Assembly: GCA_945882215.1 (NCBI GenBank)
Contig: CAMCWM010000028.1
Coordinates: 1 to 39,998 of the forward strand
Length of the DNA: 39,998 nucleotides
Direction of reading: 5' to 3'
From: Akkermansia muciniphila
GTDB lineage: Bacteria > Verrucomicrobiota > Verrucomicrobiia > Verrucomicrobiales > Verrucomicrobiaceae
Shown: positions 33,310 to 39,998 of the stretch, piece after piece
Layout of the letters: each line of letters opens with the position of its first letter
Numbering within the stretch: the stretch's first letter is position 1
The notes under the pieces: model-generated
Told to the model about the DNA's origin: nothing
Seen by the model: the letters and a program-made list of their open reading frames with translations, nothing else
The model's database searches: none
Translations under genes and position numbers: made by a program

Positions 33310-34064
33310 ATGACTGGAGTCTCGAACCGGCGCGTGACCACGGCCTGCGCGGCATCGAACGGCATCGCAGCCTCGTGCGTGAGAACGGCCTCGCCACCAG
33401 CTGCATGCGCTTCATCCTTTGGTGCTGCCTGCGTCCGGCCCTGAGCATCTGGCACCGACCTCGTATTACGGGACGCGAGTATCTTCCAAGCTCTCGTCCC
33501 TTCATTCTGGTTTCCAACCACACCAGTCACCTTGATGGCATCCTGCTCGCCTCGTTGCTGCCGACGAGCTGGCGCGACCATGTTTTTCCGGTCGCTGCGT
33601 CCGACACGTTTTTCGAGAAACGGCCGGCTGCTGCCTTCGCCGCTCGATTTCTCAATGCCCTTGCCATTCGCCGCCGCGGCGCGCACAACCACGATCTCGA
33701 GGAGATGCGCAGGCGCCTCACCCAAGAGAAGGAAGTTTTTATCATTTTCCCCGAAGGCACCCGGAGCCGCACCGGCGAAATTCTGGCCTTTCGCAGCGGC
33801 ATCGGCCGCCTTGTTGCGCAAACCAATGTTCCCGTAATTCCGTGCCATCTTGACGGGTGTTTTCGCGCCTGGCCTCCCGGAAAACATTTCAGTAAGCCTC
33901 TGAGCGTCGGCATTTCCATCGGCCCGCCGATGATCTTTGATGATTGTTCCGATGATCGCGCCGGCTGGGACAGCATCGCGAAGCGCCTGCAAGCAGCCGT
34001 CGAGAACTTAGCCGGGCGACAACAGGCATCCACTCTCCCGGGCGCGGCGGATCAACTCCCTTGA
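33306..34064 (+). CDS. plsC: 1-acyl-glycerol-3-phosphate acyltransferase
   Basis: 252 residues. The acyltransferase motifs NHTSHLD (70-76, NHxxxxD) and IIFPEGTRSR are in place, with VIPCHLDGCF for the later block. Its product, phosphatidate, is the substrate of the CdsA encoded just before. It is the last gene of the coupled set (ATGA overlap at 33306). There is an extra ~45-residue N-terminal part before the catalytic core. prfC follows after 33 bp. Confidence 0.93.
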   Translation: MNDWSLEPARDHGLRGIERHRSLVRENGLATSCMRFILWCCLRPALSIWHRPRITGREYLPSSRPFILVSNHTSHLDGILLASLLPTSWRDHVFPVAASDTFFEKRPAAAFAARFLNALAIRRRGAHNHDLEEMRRRLTQEKEVFIIFPEGTRSRTGEILAFRSGIGRLVAQTNVPVIPCHLDGCFRAWPPGKHFSKPLSVGISIGPPMIFDDCSDDRAGWDSIAKRLQAAVENLAGRQQASTLPGAADQLP

Positions 34065-34097
34065 TCCCCCCGCTTGCATCTACGCGCCCTCTGAGGC

Positions 34098-35741
34098 ATG
34101 AAGCCCGCCCTCATGCCTCACGAAGCCCAAATCGCCCGCCGTCGCTCCTTCGCGATCATTTCGCACCCGGACGCCGGTAAAACGACGCTCACCGAAAAGC
34201 TCCTGCTTTACGGCGGTGCCGTCGCGCTCGCAGGCTCCGTAACCGCGCGCAAAAACCAACGCGCGACGACCTCCGACTGGATGGAACTGGAAAAACAGCG
34301 CGGCATTTCCGTCAGTTCCACCGTGCTTCAATTCGAGTACAAAAACTGCGTCGTGAACCTGCTCGACACACCGGGTCACAAAGACTTCTCCGAAGACACC
34401 TACCGCGTCCTCACCGCTGTCGATGCCGCCATCATGGTCATCGACGCCGGTAAAGGGATCGAAGCTCAAACGCGCAAACTCTTCGAAGTCTGCCGTCGCC
34501 GTGGCGTGCCCATCTTCACCTTCATGAACAAGCTCGACCGCCCTGCGCGAGAGCCAATGACGCTGCTCGACGATCTCGAAACCGTCCTCGGCATCGGTGC
34601 CTGCGCCATCAACTGGCCGCTCGGACTCGGGCAGCAGTTCCGTGGCGTCTATGACCGTCGCAAGAAGGAAGTCCACCTCTTCGAGCGCACTGTTCACGGT
34701 GCCTACCGTGCCCCCGAAAAAGTCGGCGGCCTCGACGATGAATTCGTCGCCCAACACACCGTCCCCGAAGCGCTCGAACAGGCCAAGATGGAACTCGAAA
34801 TGCTCGACGGTGCCGGACACGACTACGACCGCGCCAAGATCGACCGTGGCGAACTCACGCCCGTCTTCTTCGGCAGCGCCAGCAACAACTTCGGCGTCCA
34901 GCTCTTGCTCGATGGCTTCCTCGAACTCGCCCCACCGCCCGAAGCACGCATGGCCGACGACGGCCGCATCATTGAGCCCACCAACGAAGGCTTCTCCGGC
35001 TTCGTCTTCAAAATCCAGGCCAACATGGACCCGCGTCACCGTGACCGCATGAGCTTCGTGCGCATCGTCAGCGGCAAGTTCGAGCGCGACATGCAGGTCA
35101 CACACACCCGCACCGGCAAAATCGTCCGCCTCGCCAATTCACAAAAACTTTTCGCCCAGGATCGCGAGACCGTGAACGAAGCCTACGCGGGTGATGTCGT
35201 CGGCATTGTCGGCAATCACGGCTTCGGCATCGGCGACACGCTCGCCACCGATCCCAAGCTCAAATTCGACGAAATCCCACGCTTCGCCCCCGAAGTCTTC
35301 GCCTACCTGCACAACCCCAGCACCGCGCACTACAAGCGCTTCCGCGACGGCCTGGAACAGCTCCTCAGCGAAGGCGTCGTGCAGCAGTTCACCCAGCCCC
35401 ACGCCGGCCAGCGCGTGCCGCTGCTCGGCGCCGTCGGCCCCTTGCAGTTTGAAGTCGTGCAGTTCCGTCTCGAAAGTGAATACAACGCCCAAAGCCGCAT
35501 CGAAAACGCCCCTTACACCGTCCTGCGCTGGGTCCGCACCAAAGACGGCGGCGCCATCGAAGACTTCGACATCCCCAGTGGCGTCACCACCGCCCAAGAC
35601 AATCAGGACCGCTGGGTCGTCTTCTTCAGCGACCAATGGGCCATCAACTACTTCGAACGTCGCAATCCGAACGCGGAACTGTCGGAAATTCCGTGGGATG
35701 AGGTCGAAAAAACAGCGGCCAACTTGTTGCCTCAAAAGTAA
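34098..35741 (+). CDS. prfC: peptide chain release factor 3
   Basis: 547 residues, near the usual ~530. It is a GTPase that removes RF1/RF2 from the ribosome after termination. G1 is HPDAGKTT, the RF3-type TTSDWMELEKQRGISVSS segment contains G2, then DTPGHKDF (G3), NKLDRPAREP (G4) and the C-terminal blocks LPLLGAVGPLQFEVVQFRL. These separate it from EF-G and TypA. ATG at 34098 begins MKPALMPHE; the ATG at 34113 is an alternative. It follows plsC by 33 bp. Confidence 0.96.
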   Translation: MKPALMPHEAQIARRRSFAIISHPDAGKTTLTEKLLLYGGAVALAGSVTARKNQRATTSDWMELEKQRGISVSSTVLQFEYKNCVVNLLDTPGHKDFSEDTYRVLTAVDAAIMVIDAGKGIEAQTRKLFEVCRRRGVPIFTFMNKLDRPAREPMTLLDDLETVLGIGACAINWPLGLGQQFRGVYDRRKKEVHLFERTVHGAYRAPEKVGGLDDEFVAQHTVPEALEQAKMELEMLDGAGHDYDRAKIDRGELTPVFFGSASNNFGVQLLLDGFLELAPPPEARMADDGRIIEPTNEGFSGFVFKIQANMDPRHRDRMSFVRIVSGKFERDMQVTHTRTGKIVRLANSQKLFAQDRETVNEAYAGDVVGIVGNHGFGIGDTLATDPKLKFDEIPRFAPEVFAYLHNPSTAHYKRFRDGLEQLLSEGVVQQFTQPHAGQRVPLLGAVGPLQFEVVQFRLESEYNAQSRIENAPYTVLRWVRTKDGGAIEDFDIPSGVTTAQDNQDRWVVFFSDQWAINYFERRNPNAELSEIPWDEVEKTAANLLPQK

Positions 35742-35773
35742 ATGACACCGGAGAGGGTGCGGGATGAGGCCAA

Positions 35774-36456
35774 ATGAAAACCGTTGTCATCACCGGTTGC
35801 ACGCGTGGACTCGGCTGTGCGATGATTCCGCGCTTCATCGACGCGGGCTGGCAGATCGCCGGTTGTGGCCGCAATGAGGCTCAAATCAGCGAACTCCAAC
35901 GCCAGTTCCCTGCAGCGCACTTGTTTCAAACCTGCGATGTCTCACACGAATCCGACGTCGCCGCCTTCTGTGCTGCGGTTCTCGAAAAATTCGGCGCACC
36001 GGATCTCGTGTTGAACAACGCGGCAGTCATCAATCCGAACGCGCCACTGTGGGAAACCAGCGCGGAAGACTTCAGCCGCATCATCGACATCAACATTAAA
36101 GGCCCGGTGCCATGATGCGCCATCTGCTGCCTGCCATGTTGGAACGCGGCAGCGGCGTGATCGTGAACTTCTCCTCCGGCTGGGGACGCTGTACCGCCGC
36201 CGATGTCGCGCCGTATTGCGCCACGAAATACGCCATCGAAGGCCTCAGCATGGCCACGGCGCAGGACACAGGCGGCAAAGTGGCGGTGATCCCGATGAAT
36301 CCCGGCATCATCGACACCGACATGCTCCGCAGCACTTTCGGCGGCGAAGCGGGCGGTTTCCCGGATGCCGAAGATTGGGCAAGGCGCGCCGTGCCGTTCT
36401 TCATCAAACTCGGCCCCAAGGACAACGGCAAGCCGCTCACCGTTCCCGGCGGTTAA
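35774..36456 (+). pseudogene. short-chain dehydrogenase, frame-broken in the middle
   Basis: Two adjoining frames make one SDR protein. The first (35774-36115) has the cofactor loop TGCTRGLG, the NNAAV motif and ends FSRIIDINIKGPVP. The second (36112-36456) starts MMRHLLPAMLERGSG and carries NFSSGW and the catalytic YCATK. Homologues continue straight from INIKG... to ...MMRHLLPAML, so one inserted base near 36108-36112 would restore a single frame. The ATGA at 36112 could instead let the halves be made separately. A sequencing error or a real inactivation cannot be told apart. The substrate is unknown. Confidence 0.82.
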
Positions 36457-36470
36457 CCCAGCGCTGTTCC

Positions 36471-36494
36471 GTAGTTCCGGCTTTAGCCGGTCCC
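36471..36494. repeat. REP-like element, related to that at 20158
   Basis: GTAGTTCCGGCTTTAGCC begins an element whose 14-bp core CCGGCTTTAGCCGG (36477-36490) is a perfect-stem hairpin. It corresponds to the reverse strand of the 20158-20216 repeat (GTAGTTCGGGCTTTAGCC), with stem changes CCGG for CGGG that keep pairing. It lies between the SDR and coaB genes. Confidence 0.8.
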
Positions 36495-36533
36495 CGCTCT
36501 TGACCGCTGCCTTTTGACTCTGGACGTTCGGCC

Positions 36534-37184
36534 ATGCGCCTCCTCATCACCGCCGGCCCGACGCGGGAGCCGATTGATCCGGTGCGGTTCCTTTCGAACC
36601 GCTCCTCGGGCCGCATGGGTTATGCGCTGGCCGAGGCCGCATGCGAGGCAGGACACGATGTGGTGCTCATTTCAGGCCCGGTAGCGCTCGTACCGCCGGA
36701 AGGCGTGAGTTTGATCAAGGTGGAAACCGCCCGCGAGATGTTCGATGCGGTGCAGATCTACCTCAGCGGCTGCGACGCGGCCATTTTCAGCGCGGCGGTG
36801 GCGGATTACCGGCCGGTGCATGTCGTGGCGCAGAAATTGAAGAAGACCGCCGACAAGCTCACGCTCGAACTCGAACGCACCGAGGACATCCTCGGCTCCG
36901 CTCGGTCAAAACTCGGCTTTCAGGGCTTCCTCGTCGGCTTTGCGGCGGAGACGGAGAACCTGATTGCTCAGGCGCAGGAGAAACTGGAGCGCAAAGGCTG
37001 TGACATGATTGTCGCCAACGATGTGTCGCAGGCGGGCATCGGGTTTGACAGTGCGGAAAACGAAGTCACCCTCTGCCTCCCCGGCGGCCGGACGATTGCC
37101 CTCCACAAGCAGTCCAAAACCGCCCTCGCGCGTGAATTGATCGCGCACATCACCCAGCTCTCAGCCCCCAACGACCCGAAGTGA
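36534..37184 (+). CDS. coaB: phosphopantothenate-cysteine ligase, stand-alone CoaB
   Basis: 216 residues, equal to the C-terminal half of the usual bifunctional CoaBC. It joins 4'-phosphopantothenate to cysteine using CTP in CoA synthesis. The blocks ITAGPTREPIDPVRFLSNRS, AAVADYRP, KLKKTADKL (equivalent of the catalytic Lys motif KxKK), GFAAETE and CDMIVANDVSQ are all visible. The N-terminal decarboxylase (CoaC) part is absent, so CoaC must be encoded elsewhere. Its stop overlaps the GTG start of the next gene. Confidence 0.92.
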   Translation: MRLLITAGPTREPIDPVRFLSNRSSGRMGYALAEAACEAGHDVVLISGPVALVPPEGVSLIKVETAREMFDAVQIYLSGCDAAIFSAAVADYRPVHVVAQKLKKTADKLTLELERTEDILGSARSKLGFQGFLVGFAAETENLIAQAQEKLERKGCDMIVANDVSQAGIGFDSAENEVTLCLPGGRTIALHKQSKTALARELIAHITQLSAPNDPK

Positions 37185-37939
37185 ACGAACTCCTCACCAC
37201 CGCCACCGAAGCCGCGCACGCCGCGGGCAAAATGATCAAAGACAACTTCGGCTCCGAGCTCACGGTGAACGAAATGCAGCGCCATGACATCAAGCTGGAA
37301 CTCGACGTGCTCAGCCAGAAGCTCATCACTGAGATGATCCTCGCGCGCTTCCCCGATCACGCGATTCTCGGCGAAGAAGGCGGCGAAATCGGCGGCAATG
37401 GCGAGATCGAATGGATCGTCGATCCCATCGACGGCACGGTGAATTACTTCTTCGGCATTCCGCACTTCTGCGTCTCCATCGCCGCCCGGAAGCGCGAATC
37501 GAAGGAGCTGCTCATTGGCGTGATCTTTGATCCGACGCAGAACGAAACCTGGACCGTCGTGCGTGGCGAGAAGCCGATGCTTAATGGCAAAACCATCGCC
37601 GTCAGCAATCGCGCCGAGATGGCCGAGGCCGTCGTCACGGTCGGCTTCTCGAAGAGCAAGGAGGCGCTGGATCTCGGCTTCGCCCGCTACAAGCGCATCG
37701 CGTATGAAGTGCGCAAGACGCGCATGCTCGGCAGCGCCGCGCTCGCCATGGCCTACATCGCCACGGGTCGCCTGGATGCGTATGTGGAAGAACAGATCAG
37801 TCTGTGGGACATCGCCGCCGGCCAGCTCATGGTCGAAATGGGTGGCGGCAAAGTGATGCTCAAGCCGAGCACCACGAAGCCCGGCACCATGTTTATCTGC
37901 GCGTGGAACGGCAAGCTGCCCATCGAAGAGTATCTCTAA
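37181..37939 (+). CDS. inositol-monophosphatase family protein
   Basis: 252 residues from a GTG start at 37181 (GTGA overlap with coaB). The IMPase metal motifs are present: GEEGGEI (64-70), WIVDPIDGTVNYF (78-90, D81 and D84), and near the C-terminus LWDIAAGQLMVEMGG with the Asp after W. The family covers inositol-1-phosphatase (SuhB), 3'(2'),5'-bisphosphate nucleotidase and histidinol phosphatase types; no residue here settles the choice. It is probably translated together with coaB. An ABC transporter gene follows by 6 bp. Confidence 0.9.
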   Translation: MNELLTTATEAAHAAGKMIKDNFGSELTVNEMQRHDIKLELDVLSQKLITEMILARFPDHAILGEEGGEIGGNGEIEWIVDPIDGTVNYFFGIPHFCVSIAARKRESKELLIGVIFDPTQNETWTVVRGEKPMLNGKTIAVSNRAEMAEAVVTVGFSKSKEALDLGFARYKRIAYEVRKTRMLGSAALAMAYIATGRLDAYVEEQISLWDIAAGQLMVEMGGGKVMLKPSTTKPGTMFICAWNGKLPIEEYL

Positions 37940-37945
37940 CAGCGC

Positions 37946-38728
37946 ATGTCCGACGCCCCCGACACCCGCGAAGTCATCCTGGAAGCCCGCGAACTCACCC
38001 GTGAGTTCGACGGCGTGAAGGCGCTCGACCGTTTCAGCTTCACGCTGCATCGCGGCGAGGTGCTGGGCCTGCTCGGTGCGAACGGTGCCGGCAAAACGAC
38101 CGCAATGAACTGCCTCCTCGGTCTCACACTGCCGACGTCGGGTGACTTGTTTGCCTTCGGCCTGCCGTTGCAGGCGAACCGCATCAAAATCCTGCGACGC
38201 TCGAATTTTTCCTCCGCCTACACTGCTTTGCCAGGCAATCTGCTCGTGTGGCAGAACCTGCTCGTGTTTGCGCGCATCTACGGCGTGCCGAATCCGAAGA
38301 AGAAAATCGCCGAGCTGCTCGAACTCCTCGAAATCCCGCATCTCAACAAGCGCGTCACCGGCCAGCTCTCCGCAGGCGAATCCACACGCGTGAACCTTTG
38401 CAAAGCCTTCCTCAACGACCCCGAGCTGCTCATGCTCGACGAGCCGACCGCGTCGCTCGACCCCGACATCGCCGACAAGGTGCGCAAGGTTGTGCGCAAG
38501 GTGCAGCGCGAGCGCAACATCGGCATCCTCTACACCTCCCACAACATGCGCGACATTGAGGAAGTCTGCGACCGCGTGATCTTCCTGCACAAAGGCAAGA
38601 TCGTCTGCGAAGGCACGCCTGCGGACATCGTCGCACAGTCCAGCAGCGACAATCTGGAAGATGTCTTCATCAAGATCGCCCGTGACGGCGAAATCCTCGA
38701 CGAACCCAAAAAGGATCCCGCCTCATGA
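37946..38728 (+). CDS. ABC transporter ATP-binding protein
   Basis: 260 residues. Walker A GANGAGKTT is at 44-52, the signature LSAGESTRV around 145, Walker B LLMLDEPTASLD, and the H-loop SHNM after it. The Q-loop position holds NFSSAYTALPGN rather than the usual Gln, as in other members that work with ABC-2-type permeases. The permease gene follows with an ATGA overlap, so this is the motor of an exporter, perhaps for a polysaccharide, lipid or drug. Confidence 0.93.
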   Translation: MSDAPDTREVILEARELTREFDGVKALDRFSFTLHRGEVLGLLGANGAGKTTAMNCLLGLTLPTSGDLFAFGLPLQANRIKILRRSNFSSAYTALPGNLLVWQNLLVFARIYGVPNPKKKIAELLELLEIPHLNKRVTGQLSAGESTRVNLCKAFLNDPELLMLDEPTASLDPDIADKVRKVVRKVQRERNIGILYTSHNMRDIEEVCDRVIFLHKGKIVCEGTPADIVAQSSSDNLEDVFIKIARDGEILDEPKKDPAS

Positions 38729-39522
38729 GCATCCGCATCATCAGCGCCCTCGTCTTGCGCTACCTGTTTCTCTACACGCGGACGCCGATGCGCCTCGTGG
38801 AACTCGTGTTCTGGCCGCTGGTCGATCTCGTCGTATGGGGAAACGTCACCGTCTTCATCCAGAAGAACAGCGACGCAGAGTTCGGCGGCTTCATCCTGTT
38901 CTTCCTCGGCGCCATGATCCTGTGGGACGTGCTCTTCCGTGCGCAGCAAGGCGTGGCCATCTCCTTCCTCGAAGATGTGTGGACGCGCAACCTGCTCAAC
39001 GTCTTCGTCGCCCCCGTACGCACGGTGGAATACCTCAGCGCCACCTTCTTCGTCGGCTTCCTGCGCATTTTGGTGACCTGCGTCGTCATGGGCCTCGTCT
39101 CGTGGATCGGTTATTCGTTCAACATCTTCCAGCTTCATTGGTGGCTGGTGCCGTTCTTCCTTAATCTCATGGTCTTCGGCTGGTCGCTCGGCATGATCTC
39201 CACCGCGCTCATCCTGCGCTGGGGCCAGGCCGCCGAATCGCTCGCCTGGGCCGTGCCGTTCTTCATTCAGCCCGTCGTCGCTGTGTTTTATCGAGTCGAG
39301 GACATGCCCGCGTGGTCCCAGCCCTTCGCCTGGCTCTTTCCCGCCACGCCCATCTTTGAAGGCATGCGCGAGGTGATGAAAACCGGCACCATGAACTGGA
39401 ATCACCTCTGGCTCGCCGCCGGTTTGAACGTGATCTACCTCACCATTGCCGGCTGGCTGTTCGTCTGGGTGCTCAACATGACCCGCAAACGCGGCCTGCT
39501 GACGAAGTTCGCCACGCAATAG
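38725..39522 (+). CDS. ABC-2-type transporter permease
   Basis: 265 residues with about six hydrophobic segments, in the pattern of the ABC-2 family (VELVFWPLVDLVVWGN at the first; GWSLGMISTALILRWGQAAESLAWAVPFFI; and the C-terminal LNVIYLTIAGWLFVWVLNM). It overlaps the ATPase gene by an ATGA, so the pair forms one exporter. Substrate not determined. It converges with the oxidoreductase gene, stop to stop. Confidence 0.92.
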   Translation: MSIRIISALVLRYLFLYTRTPMRLVELVFWPLVDLVVWGNVTVFIQKNSDAEFGGFILFFLGAMILWDVLFRAQQGVAISFLEDVWTRNLLNVFVAPVRTVEYLSATFFVGFLRILVTCVVMGLVSWIGYSFNIFQLHWWLVPFFLNLMVFGWSLGMISTALILRWGQAAESLAWAVPFFIQPVVAVFYRVEDMPAWSQPFAWLFPATPIFEGMREVMKTGTMNWNHLWLAAGLNVIYLTIAGWLFVWVLNMTRKRGLLTKFATQ

Positions 39523-39998
39523 TCACTTCCACACCCCCGCAGAGCGCAATGTCGTCTCATGCACGGCGATGTCATGCGCCGCGTCCCAGGCGAGTTTTTT
39601 CTCGCCACGCACGACCTTCGCCAGATCGACAAACTCCGCCGCATAGCGATCTTTCGGCACATCGAGCTGGAATGACTGTGCGCCCTTCTTGTAGGCTCCA
39701 CGCGCCTTCGTGATCGACAAATTCACCTTCCCAGACTCCAGCGGCACGATCTCGAAGGTTCCCTCGGTTCCCGTCACATTGAAACGCCGCCGTGGTCCGC
39801 CAAACGGGTCCGCGTGGTTGCAGCGGATCACCGCCGTGGCCTTCGCATACTTCAGCACGGCCATCTGGTTGTCCTGCACGCCATCGGTCCCCACCGGAGT
39901 GGAAAAAGCCGTCACGGCGGCCGGTTTGCCGAGAATCGTCAGCGCTGCGTCGATGATGTGGCAGCCCAATTCAAATAGCCCGCCGCCCTCCAGCGCTC
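39523..39998 (-). CDS. Gfo/Idh/MocA-family oxidoreductase, C-terminal part (3' end complete, 5' beyond window)
   Basis: The frame is open to the end of the window. The translated edge reads ALEGGGLFELGCHIIDAAL, the typical GGGxLxDxGxHxxD motif with the catalytic His, followed by the beta-sheet C-terminal domain (PVGTDGVQDNQMAVLKYAK, FNVTGTEGTFEIVPLE) and the usual last helix RYAAEFVDLAKVVRGEKKLAW. The NAD-binding N-terminus lies outside. The TTG at 39969 is inside the gene and is not the start. Such enzymes oxidise sugars or inositols with NAD(P). Confidence 0.88.
   Translation of the reverse strand, partial: ALEGGGLFELGCHIIDAALTILGKPAAVTAFSTPVGTDGVQDNQMAVLKYAKATAVIRCNHADPFGGPRRRFNVTGTEGTFEIVPLESGKVNLSITKARGAYKKGAQSFQLDVPKDRYAAEFVDLAKVVRGEKKLAWDAAHDIAVHETTLRSAGVWK

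Overview
The window is a GC-rich bacterial chromosome segment, probably from the Verrucomicrobia (PVC superphylum, Prosthecobacter/Verrucomicrobium-like). The pointers are a HEAT-plus-cytochrome c C-terminus of the Pirellula/Verrucomicrobium type at the left edge, a Chlamydia-like class Ic ribonucleotide reductase, a stand-alone CoaB, many secreted or lipoprotein genes of unknown function, weak Shine-Dalgarno sequences and interspersed palindromic repeats. The taxonomic call is an inference from gene content. No phage, integrase, transposase or CRISPR array was seen.

Layout. 1-4.6 kb: truncated cytochrome c/HEAT protein (+), then a minus-strand cluster of a lipoprotein amidase, a TPR-AAA ATPase and a TPR membrane protein. 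4.6-9.5 kb: ribonucleotide reductase genes nrdB and nrdA, preceded by two candidate NrdR boxes and separated by a clear intrinsic terminator. 9.5-12 kb: accessory island with two lower-GC orphan genes, a cluster of REP-like hairpins and a 24-unit, strictly 21-bp-phased tandem array. 12-16.8 kb: secreted proteins, a toxin-antitoxin pair, an SMP-30-like protein, an epimerase and hypotheticals. 16.9-18.3 kb: pyrR-pyrB (-). 18.5-20.2 kb: lipoprotein plus M23 peptidase. 20.2-24 kb (-): two-domain thioredoxin-like protein, DUF2007/zinc-finger protein, cupin, a second toxin-antitoxin pair, hemL. 24-28 kb: BamE/SH3-like protein, gluQ with a conserved Cys-2 protein, Nif3-like protein, 3-methyladenine glycosylase. 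28.2 kb: tRNA-Ser(CGA). 28.7-31.2 kb: mannose-1-phosphate guanylyltransferase, ruvX, truA. 31.3-34.1 kb: tightly coupled phospholipid operon (small DMT-type membrane protein, CDP-alcohol phosphatidyltransferase, cdsA, plsC). 34.1-39.5 kb: prfC, a frame-broken short-chain dehydrogenase, coaB, an inositol-monophosphatase-like gene and an ABC exporter pair. The right edge holds the 3' part of a Gfo/Idh/MocA oxidoreductase (-).

Most of the window is housekeeping metabolism: dNTP and pyrimidine synthesis, heme, CoA, tRNA modification, DNA repair, translation termination and phospholipids. The unusual parts are the NrdB that lacks the radical tyrosine paired with a triple ATP-cone NrdA, the 21-bp array that reads as heptads on the minus strand, the palindromic repeat families, and the phospholipid operon with a variant CDP-alcohol phosphatidyltransferase motif.
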